Below the pieces are notes generated by a model. The model saw only the letters and a list, made by a program, of their open reading frames with translations. It was not told where the DNA came from and did not search any database. Positions 1 through 7,086 of a stretch of DNA of 64,000 nucleotides are shown here, in pieces. The position numbers were made by a program, and so were the translations under genes. Source of the DNA: Anaerocolumna aminovalerica (GTDB lineage: Bacteria; Bacillota; Clostridia; Lachnospirales; Lachnospiraceae); contig NZ_FOWD01000023.1 of NCBI RefSeq assembly GCF_900115365.1, positions 1 to 64,000 on the forward strand, written 5' to 3'. The stretch's first letter is position 1. Each line of letters begins with the position of its first letter.

Positions 1-2
1 TC

Positions 3-164
3 ATAACTTTAATAGAATCATCAAAAGACTGGATTTACATATATAACGATTTAATTTACGAAATTCAAAAATGTCGTTCACAAATCCGCCGCAACCGGAA
101 ATATGAACGACAAATGACACGTAACAGAAGAAAATATCACAAAAATTCAAAACCAACTTTATAA
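3..164 (+). CDS. C-terminal fragment of an unrecognised basic protein (cut by window edge)
   Basis: An open frame runs from the first bases of the window to a TAA at 162-164, giving about 53 residues. The tail is very rich in Arg and Lys (for example RRNRKYERQ). The 5' part lies outside the window, so neither start nor family can be judged. Basic C-terminal tails occur in transposases and other nucleic-acid binding proteins, but I do not recognise this one. It could also be a chance open frame in AT-rich DNA. Confidence 0.35.
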   Translation: MTLIESSKDWIYIYNDLIYEIQKCRSQIRRNRKYERQMTRNRRKYHKNSKPTL

Positions 165-735
165 GTATATTAAGTGAATATTTGCAAAAAAAGCCTATTC
201 TGTTAGGTGTATTTAGTATACTCTTTTTCTTTAAAAATGAAAATATAAAATATAAATAATATAATATTTTTCATGTAGAGATTTGCTATCATCTAAAGTT
301 GACGACATTGTACGTACGCTTTGCCCAGGAAGTTGTAGAAAACTCTGAAAGTATTACTGGGGCTTTCATAATGACTTAATTTAGGTGTTCTAGGATAACA
401 CAGTATATAGGAATAATTTTGCTACGGCAGACGCTTCTCATCTTTTACTCTCATGCGGCACTCAAAACGCACGACCAGCATCGCAGAGGGCGCTGCTAGT
501 CACTGATTCTCTAGTCGGCCATAGACAGCCTCCTCGGCCAATGTCATTTAGTTAAGACATCAAATATAGTATTTTTAAAAAGCAGAGTATGAAAAACTTA
601 TACTCTGTTTTTTCATAACTAAGTCAAGATTTTTTTATAAATTAAATATATTAAATATTTAATTTAAGGTACACAAAATAATGTTATTTCTAATCTGTCG
701 GTTTTTATTTAATTTAGAAACTTACAGAATATGTA
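165..735. other. Non-coding stretch with a G+C-rich patch at about 416-550
   Basis: No convincing gene is seen on either strand. Most of it is AT-rich, but about 416-550 is clearly richer in G+C than its surroundings and carries several short stop-interrupted frames. On the minus strand a short frame reads LAEEAVYGRLENQ before a stop. The patch may be the remnant of a mobile element or of a decayed gene next to the truncated frame at the window edge. No terminal inverted repeats were found. Confidence 0.5.
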
Positions 736-764
736 TTTACAATAAATTCAAAATATGGTATAAT
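736..764 (+). promoter_or_regulatory. SigA-type promoter of the secreted protein gene
   Basis: A -35 box TTTACA (736-741) and a perfect -10 box TATAAT (759-764) are separated by 17 bases. The transcript would start near 771, about 40 bases before the ATG at 809. The gene therefore has its own promoter. Confidence 0.7.
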
Positions 765-808
765 ATGTATTGTGAGTATATAAATATTTAATAAGGAGGA
801 ATAAAATT

Positions 809-1498
809 ATGAAACAGCTTTTTAAAAAAATTATCTGCATTATTATAGTAACTTCTTTGTGTTCACCATTAATCGCATCTGCAAAAGATAAGAATAACTT
901 AGATAATGCTGAACAATTCATTAATGAAGTAGAAACTAATTTAGGAATTGATATGGAAATAGTAAATTCTGTACCTAACAATGTAATTCCTAAAGAATTT
1001 GATACTTGGGAAGAAGCATTAACTTGGATTGAACAAGTACATACAGAAGTCGAAAATCATAATAATAGCGTAAGATTGTATTCAAACCCATCATTCATTA
1101 ATATATTAAATGATGGATTTGAATTTGTAGGTGACAAAGGTCATGTTGGTTATGATAAAATGCCTTCTGCTTATTCTGGAACACTAAGAAGATCTCTTTC
1201 CTATAATGTTCCTGGTGCATCTGCACAAGTAGTGAATGCATCATATTATTTTGAATATAATAACAAAATGATTACTGATTCAACTGGAGATGCTGGTATA
1301 AGTGGAATTGGACTTGCAACTTTTTCTATTACATATAATCAATTAGAACAAGCTGGTGTTTTTTTTGAACCTAATTTCTATCATGTATTAAGAGGTAATT
1401 TGGGTTATTTTATTAATGTAGGTGGAGTAAATCTTGGATTTTATGATCTTTTAGAGCTTGATTATTGCATATGGAATAATAGTTATATTGATTTATAA
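809..1498 (+). CDS. Unrecognised secreted protein, 229 aa
   Basis: I do not recognise a family. The first 25 or so residues form a classical signal peptide: basic MKQLFKK, a hydrophobic run of Ile/Val/Leu, then a likely signal peptidase I site after IASA before KDK. The mature part (about 200 aa) starts acidic and helical and then becomes rich in Gly, Asn, Tyr and Phe, with short beta-like stretches around residues 110-220. Only one Cys is present, late in the mature part. The start is fixed by AAGGAGG 10 bases upstream. The gene is monocistronic: promoter at 736-764, terminator at 1562-1601. A secreted surface, toxin-like or bacteriocin-like role is possible, but nothing in the sequence shows a function. 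Confidence 0.85.
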   Translation: MKQLFKKIICIIIVTSLCSPLIASAKDKNNLDNAEQFINEVETNLGIDMEIVNSVPNNVIPKEFDTWEEALTWIEQVHTEVENHNNSVRLYSNPSFINILNDGFEFVGDKGHVGYDKMPSAYSGTLRRSLSYNVPGASAQVVNASYYFEYNNKMITDSTGDAGISGIGLATFSITYNQLEQAGVFFEPNFYHVLRGNLGYFINVGGVNLGFYDLLELDYCIWNNSYIDL

Positions 1499-1561
1499 AT
1501 TATATTGATTAAATAAGTTTTAGTTACTGAAGATCTTTTATATACTCACTATAATTAAAAT

Positions 1562-1601
1562 GGGGCTGTCGCACTAATTAAAGCGACAGTCCCATTTTTT
1601 T
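1562..1601 (+). terminator. Rho-independent terminator of the secreted protein gene
   Basis: An 11-base stem (GGGGCTGTCGC / GCGACAGTCCC, one wobble) with a 10-base loop is followed by seven T. It lies 64 bases after the stop at 1498. Confidence 0.85.
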
Positions 1602-1607
1602 AACAAA

Positions 1608-1715
1608 TTATTTATAAATATCCTTATATGCTTCAATAATTGCATTTTTAACTGCATATTTTATAACAAAATATAATACAAATAATATAAGTAAGATTGC
1701 ACCAATACCATTCAT
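1608..1715 (-). CDS. 35-residue membrane peptide, DUF6019-like
   Basis: The frame runs from ATG (1713-1715) to TAA (1608-1610) and gives 35 residues. It begins MNGIGAILLILFVLYFVIKY, a single hydrophobic helix, and continues with a short charged tail containing AIIEAYKDIYK. A perfect AGGAGG (1725-1730) sits at good spacing upstream. Hydrophobic helix plus a conserved-looking tail resembles the small DUF6019 family of Firmicutes; that match is from memory. The function is unknown; peptides of this shape can be membrane partners or regulators. It lies alone between the terminator at 1562-1601 and the 3' end of the PHP gene, in opposite orientation to the secreted protein gene. Confidence 0.6.
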   Translation of the reverse strand: MNGIGAILLILFVLYFVIKYAVKNAIIEAYKDIYK

Positions 1716-1844
1716 TTTTTTAGTCCTCCTATAATTTTAAATGTCTTTTTATTAGTAAAGCTGTTAAAAAGTAGACCTTAAATTCTTTTAATAATTATAA
1801 CCCGTCTCAGAAAATAATTACAGGCCTCTTTATAAAGTCGAATA

Positions 1845-2561
1845 TTATTCTCTAACCAGTGCCCTTAGTACATCTTTTATATCCCTGCTTTCACACCGGA
1901 TAAAGTTTACCGGTTCATTTATGTGTTCTAAATAGTGGGCGTCGGAATTGGTTATAATATTGCAGTTAGTCAGATAGGGGTTTTCTTTTCTTAGATACTC
2001 CATCTTATCCTTGTCATATAATTCCACACAGGAGAATTTCGATTCCGGGGGAATAAATCCCAGATTATATAACAAACTGTTGGCAGTTCGATCAATATGA
2101 GCCGGAAGCATTATCCCATTATAGCCTTTCACCAAATCATATACCTCCTCAAAGGATATGTCGGTGGCATTAATCAGAAGATATGGTTCTTCACCTATGA
2201 CCTTATCCTCTTCATTATAGATTTGCTGTCTGCCGAATATGGACTGGTTATTAGGAACGGGAAGCAGATGTTCATAAACATAACCGTCAAAGTTCATGGC
2301 ATCCTCCAGTCTGGAGAATAAGCAGAGCACATGCACTTCTTCCTGAGTACATAATTCCATTCCCGGAATTGCTATTATGCCATACTGCTTTGCCATTGCA
2401 AGAAAGGCCGGACAGTTCTTGCTGGAATTATGGTCTGTCAAAGCCACCACGTCTAATTTCTTTAGCGCAGCCATGGCAATAATGTTAGCGGGGGTCATGT
2501 CATTATCGCCACAAGGAGATAAGCAGGAATGCAGATGGAAGTCATAAGCCAGCTTAATCAT
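1845..2561 (-). CDS. PHP-domain phosphoesterase
   Basis: A cytosolic metal-dependent phosphoesterase-like protein of the PHP superfamily, 238 aa, a usual length for the stand-alone form. The N-terminal HxH pair is at residues 9 and 11 (DFHLHS), followed by TDHNS (Asp43, His44), Glu69 and His77, PAHIDR near residue 155 and a terminal NSDAH motif near 207. These are the metal ligands of the PHP trinuclear site, so the enzyme should be active. The substrate is unknown. Its start overlaps the end of the DRTGG gene upstream by eight bases, so it is the last gene of the minus-strand H-cluster sensor operon. In this setting it could remove phosphate from a protein or nucleotide signal made by the neighbouring ATPase; that is inference. 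Confidence 0.85.
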   Translation of the reverse strand: MIKLAYDFHLHSCLSPCGDNDMTPANIIAMAALKKLDVVALTDHNSSKNCPAFLAMAKQYGIIAIPGMELCTQEEVHVLCLFSRLEDAMNFDGYVYEHLLPVPNNQSIFGRQQIYNEEDKVIGEEPYLLINATDISFEEVYDLVKGYNGIMLPAHIDRTANSLLYNLGFIPPESKFSCVELYDKDKMEYLRKENPYLTNCNIITNSDAHYLEHINEPVNFIRCESRDIKDVLRALVRE

Positions 2562-2889
2562 GGAGTAATTGATACACAGTTAAAGCAGCTTCAAAAATGG
2601 GTTTATCTGTGCTAAGTACCGTAATCTTTTGTGTCTTTGCCTTTTCCAGCCCGTTCTGGTCCAGTTCTGCCCCCTCAGCTAATATAATGCAAGCTACATC
2701 TGCTAATTTTGCCACTGCTAATGTATTAATATTTCCCATAACTGTTACCCATGCACTGTCAGCAGGTGCTTTACTCATAGCAATGCTTAGCAAATCACAG
2801 CAAAATGGTTCGGATATGCATTGCCCTAAATTATATCCAACTTGATTTACTTTAAATACATCCTTATCTATTAATTCTTGTACTGTCAT
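2554..2889 (-). CDS. DRTGG-domain protein 1
   Basis: A small single-domain protein (111 aa from the chosen start) of the DRTGG type, which elsewhere sits beside CBS domains and binds nucleotides. The motif VLSTDKPIFEAA near the C terminus aligns with LLSTGHRMFSAC in the second DRTGG protein at 4898-5251, so the two are paralogues. The start is uncertain. An ATG at 2901 lies one base after AAAGGAG, while the ATG at 2889 (MTVQELIDKD) is 13 bases after it. I chose 2889 because it aligns with MTVNDIKSIL of the paralogue. It lies 51 bases after the H-cluster gene and overlaps the PHP gene, so the three are probably co-transcribed. It may bind a nucleotide or act as an adaptor between sensor and output; no catalytic residues are visible. 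Confidence 0.8.
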   Translation of the reverse strand: MTVQELIDKDVFKVNQVGYNLGQCISEPFCCDLLSIAMSKAPADSAWVTVMGNINTLAVAKLADVACIILAEGAELDQNGLEKAKTQKITVLSTDKPIFEAALTVYQLLHD

Positions 2890-2940
2890 CTTAATAACCA
2901 TGCTCCTTTCACAGGTTGAAAAGAATGAAATTCCTTCAAC

Positions 2941-4395
2941 CTATTCCTTTTCTGTATCCTCTTTATTGGAATACGTTATAGCTTTGTTTTGATTGTCCAG
3001 CATTGAGATTTCATCCGATATCTTATGAATATACTGACGCAGAATGTGTATGCAGTCTTTTTCACTGGCGACGCCTCTTACAACATCTTCTGCCAGTGCC
3101 TTACAAGTGGGTGCCCCACAAGAACCACAATCAAGCCCCGGGAACTCTTTACATAATTCCTCTACTTTAGAAATCATGGCTATACTTTCTTTCATATCCA
3201 TTCCTAATTTAAATACCGGTTCATATTTCACTTTGTGAGTCCAATAAACATTGGTCTTATCCAATCCTGTTCTGTTGATACCATTTGAATTTGCCATGCC
3301 TTGATTGGCTTCACCTTTATTGGTTTTACCTACATCTTGGTTCTCTGGGGATAGGACTTTCTTTGAACCCCCAGCTCCGATGTTGGTATCATTAATATGA
3401 TTACGGGCAACCGGCAGGTATTTTCTTAACCGTTTCAATTTTACCCTTGCTACAAATGGGTTTTCCACAGTCAAAACACCGCCTACACAACCGCCGTTAC
3501 AGGCATTTAGTTCTATGAATTCCAGCATACCGATCTTTTGGTCTTCTAAGTCCTCCAATACCCGGATTACATTCTCGATTCCATCTGCTGCAAGATAGTT
3601 ATCTGTCAGCAAGCCTCCTGCTTCTCCTCCGGTTCCGCCCCAACTGATTCCAATCTTACCGGATATAGATAGTTCTTCTATCTCCCCTGATACTTCTACC
3701 TCTTTCATTAAGGAAAGCAGCCTGGGATAAACATCTTTTATAGCTAATACCCCGTCTACCTCACTTTTATCAATTCCAAGGGGAGTCCTTACTGCGCTAA
3801 CCTTTGCGGGACAGGGAGAGATAAATATAATACCTATTTTTTCAGAAGAAAGCCCTGTCTCCTTCATAGCCTTTTCCCTTGCCAGGGAAGCTGCCAAATC
3901 CACCGGAGCCAGTATAGGCAGTAAATGTTCTATAAGATTTGGAAAACGAACTCTTATCAGTCGTACTACAGAAGGGCATGCCGTGCTGATAATAGGCCAT
4001 TTGTCTTCATTCTCTTCCACATATTTTCTGGACATTTCAGACACCAATTCGGCAGCACCGCTGACTTCATATACATCATCAAATCCCATACCCTTAAGAG
4101 CGGTAAGAACTATATTAATATCATCCAGGTTATTAAACTGGCCATACAGGGAAGGTGCCGGCAATGCAACCGTATATTCAAATTGATCCAAGATACTGAT
4201 GGGATCATAAAAAGGCAGTTTTGCATGGTGAGGACAAATCCTTATACATTCACCACAATCAATGCAGAACTTCTTAGTAATTACGGCTTTCCCGTTTCTT
4301 ACTCTAATAGCCCCGGTTGGACACCTTTTTATACAGTTGATACAACCTTTACATAAATTTTCGTCCAAACGAACCGCATTAAAAAACTTATCCAT
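2941..4395 (-). CDS. Sensory-type [FeFe] hydrogenase-like protein with H-cluster and C-terminal Fe-S domain
   Basis: Cytosolic H-cluster protein, 484 aa. Residues 15-25 and 44-54 each hold a four-Cys [4Fe-4S] ferredoxin motif. The H-cluster domain (about 70-330) has the four expected cubane ligands: Cys140 (STACPS), Cys195 (SPCPAK), Cys299 and Cys303 (NACNGGCVGG). Ala139 stands where catalytic enzymes have the proton-relay Cys of TSCCP. The same replacement is described for the HydS-type sensory hydrogenases (groups C and D). A Gly/Asn-rich linker (about 340-380) leads to a further four-Cys cluster (Cys423, 426, 431, 448; CGSCGAPTC). No PAS domain is present, so it is not the classical PAS-fused HydS. 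It most likely senses H2 or redox state rather than turning over H2 quickly. The gene sits between the two DRTGG genes and an RsbW/RsbT-like ATPase. Confidence 0.85.
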   Translation of the reverse strand: MDKFFNAVRLDENLCKGCINCIKRCPTGAIRVRNGKAVITKKFCIDCGECIRICPHHAKLPFYDPISILDQFEYTVALPAPSLYGQFNNLDDINIVLTALKGMGFDDVYEVSGAAELVSEMSRKYVEENEDKWPIISTACPSVVRLIRVRFPNLIEHLLPILAPVDLAASLAREKAMKETGLSSEKIGIIFISPCPAKVSAVRTPLGIDKSEVDGVLAIKDVYPRLLSLMKEVEVSGEIEELSISGKIGISWGGTGGEAGGLLTDNYLAADGIENVIRVLEDLEDQKIGMLEFIELNACNGGCVGGVLTVENPFVARVKLKRLRKYLPVARNHINDTNIGAGGSKKVLSPENQDVGKTNKGEANQGMANSNGINRTGLDKTNVYWTHKVKYEPVFKLGMDMKESIAMISKVEELCKEFPGLDCGSCGAPTCKALAEDVVRGVASEKDCIHILRQYIHKISDEISMLDNQNKAITYSNKEDTEKE

Positions 4396-4478
4396 GGCTT
4401 TTCCCCTCTTACTTATACACTGCTAATTTTGTTATCTCATTTAATTACATTACTTCTTTACAACGCAGAATAATCTTG

Positions 4479-4901
4479 TTACAGGAATACCTTCATAGTC
4501 ACTTTGGTACCTGTCCCAATTTCGGATTCTATTTGCATTTCATCAGAATATTTCTTCATATTTGGTAATCCCATACCGGCTCCAAATCCAAGAGAACGGA
4601 TATTATCCGGAGCTGTGGAATATCCTGCCTGCATAGCTTTTTCTATATCTTCAATTCCAGGTCCTTTGTCTTCCAGAATCATACTGATCTCTGTCGGAGA
4701 TATAATAACATCTATGCTTCCGCCATTTGCATGAATCACCATATTAATTTCACCTTCATACATGGCAATTGCCACCTTGCGTACAATCTCTGGTTTTACG
4801 CCCATTTTCTTTAATTTACTTTTAACATCACTGGAAGCTTCTCCTGCTCTAGTAAAATCATCAGCAGAAACTTGATAGGTTAAGACGATTTTATCACTCA
4901 A
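4479..4901 (-). CDS. RsbW/RsbT-like ATP-binding protein (GHKL ATPase)
   Basis: A 140-residue stand-alone GHKL ATPase domain of the anti-sigma factor/serine kinase type. The N box is MYEGEINMVIHAN, the G1 box is LEDKGPGI, and GFGAGMGLPNMKKY is the G2 region with lid glycines. This is the arrangement of RsbT and SpoIIAB-like serine kinases, and the length is typical. No histidine phosphorylation domain is present, so the target would be another protein, possibly on Ser or Thr. Its start overlaps the upstream DRTGG gene by ATGA. No anti-sigma antagonist (STAS) or sigma factor gene is nearby, so the usual partner-switch partners are missing and the target is unknown. A link to the H-cluster protein 83 bases downstream is inferred from the operon. 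Confidence 0.85.
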   Translation of the reverse strand: MSDKIVLTYQVSADDFTRAGEASSDVKSKLKKMGVKPEIVRKVAIAMYEGEINMVIHANGGSIDVIISPTEISMILEDKGPGIEDIEKAMQAGYSTAPDNIRSLGFGAGMGLPNMKKYSDEMQIESEIGTGTKVTMKVFL

Positions 4902-5251
4902 CGGTATGTTGCACCTCCACGTAAACCTTTTTCATACAGAAGGCCACAAGCAGAAAACATTCTATGACCGGTAGATAATAATACAATACCCCTTTCCCGG
5001 GCCAAAGCAATCATACCTTCATCGGGCATTTTTCCCCGAACAAATACAATACATACAATATCCATCATCTCGGCAGTGCGAATAGCCTGCATATTGCACA
5101 GACCCGTTAATAATACCGATTGGTCTTTATTAAACGCAAGAACATCACTCATCATATCAGACCCGCAGGCGGTGTGAACTTCTTTCTCCAAATGTTCTTC
5201 ACCGGAAATAAGACGTGCCTCTAGTATAGATTTTATATCATTTACGGTCAT
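4898..5251 (-). CDS. DRTGG-domain protein 2
   Basis: A 117-residue DRTGG-domain protein and paralogue of the 2554-2889 product. It has SVLLTGLCNMQAIRTAEMMD and a C-terminal LLSTGHRMFSACGLL, plus several Cys (CGSD, LCNM, SACG) absent from the paralogue. The frame extends upstream to 5341, but the ATG at 5251 is the better start: AAGGAGG stands 11 bases before it and the protein then begins MTVNDIKSIL, matching the paralogue. It is the first gene of the minus-strand operon and overlaps the ATPase gene by four bases. A role as nucleotide-binding or docking module is likely from the family; the ligand is unknown. Confidence 0.8.
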   Translation of the reverse strand: MTVNDIKSILEARLISGEEHLEKEVHTACGSDMMSDVLAFNKDQSVLLTGLCNMQAIRTAEMMDIVCIVFVRGKMPDEGMIALARERGIVLLSTGHRMFSACGLLYEKGLRGGATYR

Positions 5252-5395
5252 GGAATAGGTTTCCTCCTTATATACAATGGTTACAAATTTAATATCCTTT
5301 CTATTTAAAATTAGTATAACATTGCTATTTTTAATTTTCAACTGGTATTCCTTGTTTTCAAATTTCGATAATATCTCTTATTTAATTATTAATTT

Positions 5396-5446
5396 TTGTG
5401 GATTTTCTAAAATATTGTGGATTTTTTATCAATATCATGCTATACT
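5396..5446 (+). promoter_or_regulatory. Paired 11-base direct repeat and -10 box before the catalytic hydrogenase operon
   Basis: The sequence TTGTGGATTTT occurs at 5396-5406 and again at 5415-5425, 19 bases apart, close to two helical turns. A -10-like TATACT follows at 5441-5446 with no good -35 box. Two repeats on the same DNA face just upstream of a poor -35 region is the layout of an activator-dependent promoter. They lie between the divergent sensor and catalytic operons. Confidence 0.45.
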
Positions 5447-5502
5447 TAGTTCGGCTAGAATTTACATTACAGACTTAGTAGTGAATTGAAGGAGGTTAAA
5501 AA

Positions 5503-5997
5503 ATGGGTTCCAAGAAAAAAACTGTCCCTTTTGCAGGAACGAAAGAGCAAGAAGCGGAACTTCTCAAAGTCATTAAAACACATAAGAATGACGAAGGTGC
5601 ATTAATGCCAATATTACAGGCAGCACAAGACATATATGGTTATCTTCCGATTGAAGTTCAAACCATGATCTCAAATGAGTTGGATATACCATTAGAAAAA
5701 ATTTATGGCGTTGTTACCTTTTACTCTCAATTTTCATTAAATCCAAAAGGCAAATATAAAATATCTGTCTGTCTGGGAACTGCTTGTTATGTAAAGGGTT
5801 CAGGAGATATCTATTCTAAATTAATGGAATTATTGCATATCGAAGGTGGCGAATGTACACCTGACGGTAAATTCTCTTTAGAAGCATGCCGTTGTATCGG
5901 TGCTTGCGGTCTGGCTCCTGTACTTACTGTAAATGATGATGTGTACGGAAGATTAACTGTTGATGATATAGAAGGTATTTTAGCAAAGTATGAATAG
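5503..5997 (+). CDS. hydC: HydC/NuoE-type [2Fe-2S] subunit of the hydrogenase complex
   Basis: The small thioredoxin-fold subunit of a soluble NAD-linked [FeFe] hydrogenase, 164 aa, full length for the NuoE/HydC/HymA family. The four cluster ligands are Cys90 and Cys95 (CLGTAC) and Cys131 and Cys135 (CIGAC), the pattern that holds one [2Fe-2S] cluster. The N-terminal helical region (about 15-75) matches the NuoE fold, including EKIYGVVTFYSQF. The start follows a clear GAAGGAGG. It is the first gene of the plus-strand operon that ends with HydA at 10771. In the assembled trimer it carries electrons between HydB clusters; the electron-bifurcating use of NADH and ferredoxin is a family inference. 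Confidence 0.92.
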   Translation: MGSKKKTVPFAGTKEQEAELLKVIKTHKNDEGALMPILQAAQDIYGYLPIEVQTMISNELDIPLEKIYGVVTFYSQFSLNPKGKYKISVCLGTACYVKGSGDIYSKLMELLHIEGGECTPDGKFSLEACRCIGACGLAPVLTVNDDVYGRLTVDDIEGILAKYE

Positions 5998-6014
5998 GAG
6001 CTACATGCCATATT

Positions 6015-6572
6015 ATGATGACGGAAATTTCTCTTAATGTATTAGACGTTGCCCAGAATTCTATTGAGGCAGGTGCATCTCATATAATAATAGATATTAA
6101 GGCAGATCATAAAGAAGATTATTTAAAAATTGTAATATCAGATGATGGTTATGGGATGACGGACAGCCAATTGGCAAAAGTGGATGATCCATTTTATACC
6201 ACAAGAACTACCAGAGCAATCGGTCTTGGTGTGCCTTTTTTTAAATATGGAGCAGAAATGACTGGGGGAACCTTCACTATAGTGTCAGAAGCAGGAAAAG
6301 GTACGGAAGTTACCGCCGCCTTTGTGTTATCACATATTGACAGAATGCCTCTTGGTGATATAACCAGTACAATGCTTTCGCTGATTACCTGTAATGAAAA
6401 TATTCATTTTATCTATTCTTACAGTGTTGATGGACGTTGCTTCACTCTGGATACGAAAGAGTTTCGGGAAATATTAGGGGATATTTCTTTCCAGGAACCG
6501 GAGGTATCTAACTTTATCAAAGAGTATCTGCAAGATCATAAAGATGAGGTTGACCAGGGAGAATACATTTAG
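6015..6572 (+). CDS. GHKL ATPase domain protein in the hydrogenase operon
   Basis: A 185-residue protein whose first 115 residues are a histidine-kinase-type ATP-binding domain. It has the N box DVAQNSIEAGAS, the G1 box ISDDGYGMT, DPFYTTRTTRAIGLGVPFFK (a G2/F-type region) and GKGTEVTAAF. There is no phosphoacceptor His domain and no sensor domain; the C-terminal 70 residues are unassigned. Such small ATPases are often found between hydC and hydB in clostridial hydrogenase operons. It lies 17 bases after hydC. A GGAG is 14 bases before the chosen ATG, a long spacing, and a second ATG follows at once (MMTE). It may phosphorylate a regulator or act in cluster assembly; the role is unknown. Confidence 0.8.
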   Translation: MMTEISLNVLDVAQNSIEAGASHIIIDIKADHKEDYLKIVISDDGYGMTDSQLAKVDDPFYTTRTTRAIGLGVPFFKYGAEMTGGTFTIVSEAGKGTEVTAAFVLSHIDRMPLGDITSTMLSLITCNENIHFIYSYSVDGRCFTLDTKEFREILGDISFQEPEVSNFIKEYLQDHKDEVDQGEYI

Positions 6573-6659
6573 AACATGGTATGTATATAAATTGTTAAGA
6601 TATATGGATTAAGCATGTTAAAATTGAATACTAAAAAATCCCTATTATTTTACTGGGGA

Positions 6660-6677
6660 TTGTCAAATATTTAACAT
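6660..6677. promoter_or_regulatory. Candidate Rex operator
   Basis: TTGTCAAATATTTAACAT is an 18-base near-palindrome matching the Rex consensus TTGTTAA-N4-TTAACAA at 12 of 14 fixed positions. Rex is the NADH/NAD+-sensing repressor of fermentation and hydrogenase genes in many Firmicutes. The site lies 32 bases before the [2Fe-2S] ferredoxin gene at 6709, inside a 136-base gap that may hold a second promoter. A hairpin AATCCCTA...TGGGGATT precedes it (about 6637-6660). Confidence 0.5.
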
Positions 6678-6708
6678 TTCTGTAGAATTTATAAGGAGGA
6701 AGAGATAT

Positions 6709-7083
6709 ATGAAAACTCTGGAAGAGTTAAAAGCCATCAGAGAAAAGATGCAAGGCCAAATTGGTTTAAGATCAGAAGATTCTGAAAAAACCAGAGTGGT
6801 TGTAGGTATGGCTACCTGTGGTATAGCAAGCGGTGCCAGACCTGTATTGACTGCACTTTCTGATGCTGTTCAATCAAAGAATTTATCAAATATTGCTGTC
6901 ACCCAAACCGGCTGTATCGGTTTATGTCAATATGAACCCATTGTAGAAGTAATGGAACCTGGAAAAGATAAAATAACTTATGTAAAAATGACTCCTGAAA
7001 AGGCTCTTGAGGTTGTTGAGCAACACTTAATCCGTGGTCAGGTAGTAAGTAAATACACCATAAGTTCCGAAGGGAGGCTGTAA
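6709..7083 (+). CDS. [2Fe-2S] ferredoxin-like thioredoxin-fold protein
   Basis: A 124-residue protein of the thioredoxin-like ferredoxin family found next to hydB in clostridial hydrogenase operons. Cys37 (ATCGIASGA), Cys69 and Cys73 (TGCIGLC) are visible. The fourth ligand seen in the HydB N-terminal copy (CGGTGC) is absent here: the CGIASGARP motif has only one Cys. The cluster would then need a different fourth ligand. AAGGAGG stands before the ATG, and the gene ends three bases before hydB, so translation is coupled. It probably relays electrons to HydB or assists it. The Rex-like site at 6660-6677 is just upstream. Confidence 0.85.
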   Translation: MKTLEELKAIREKMQGQIGLRSEDSEKTRVVVGMATCGIASGARPVLTALSDAVQSKNLSNIAVTQTGCIGLCQYEPIVEVMEPGKDKITYVKMTPEKALEVVEQHLIRGQVVSKYTISSEGRL

Positions 7084-7086
7084 TTT

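Noticed and set aside
4396-4478. Second Rex-like site (TTTTGTTATCTCATTTAATTACA)
   Set aside because: Only a half-match to the Rex consensus, and it lies inside an operon gap without promoter boxes.
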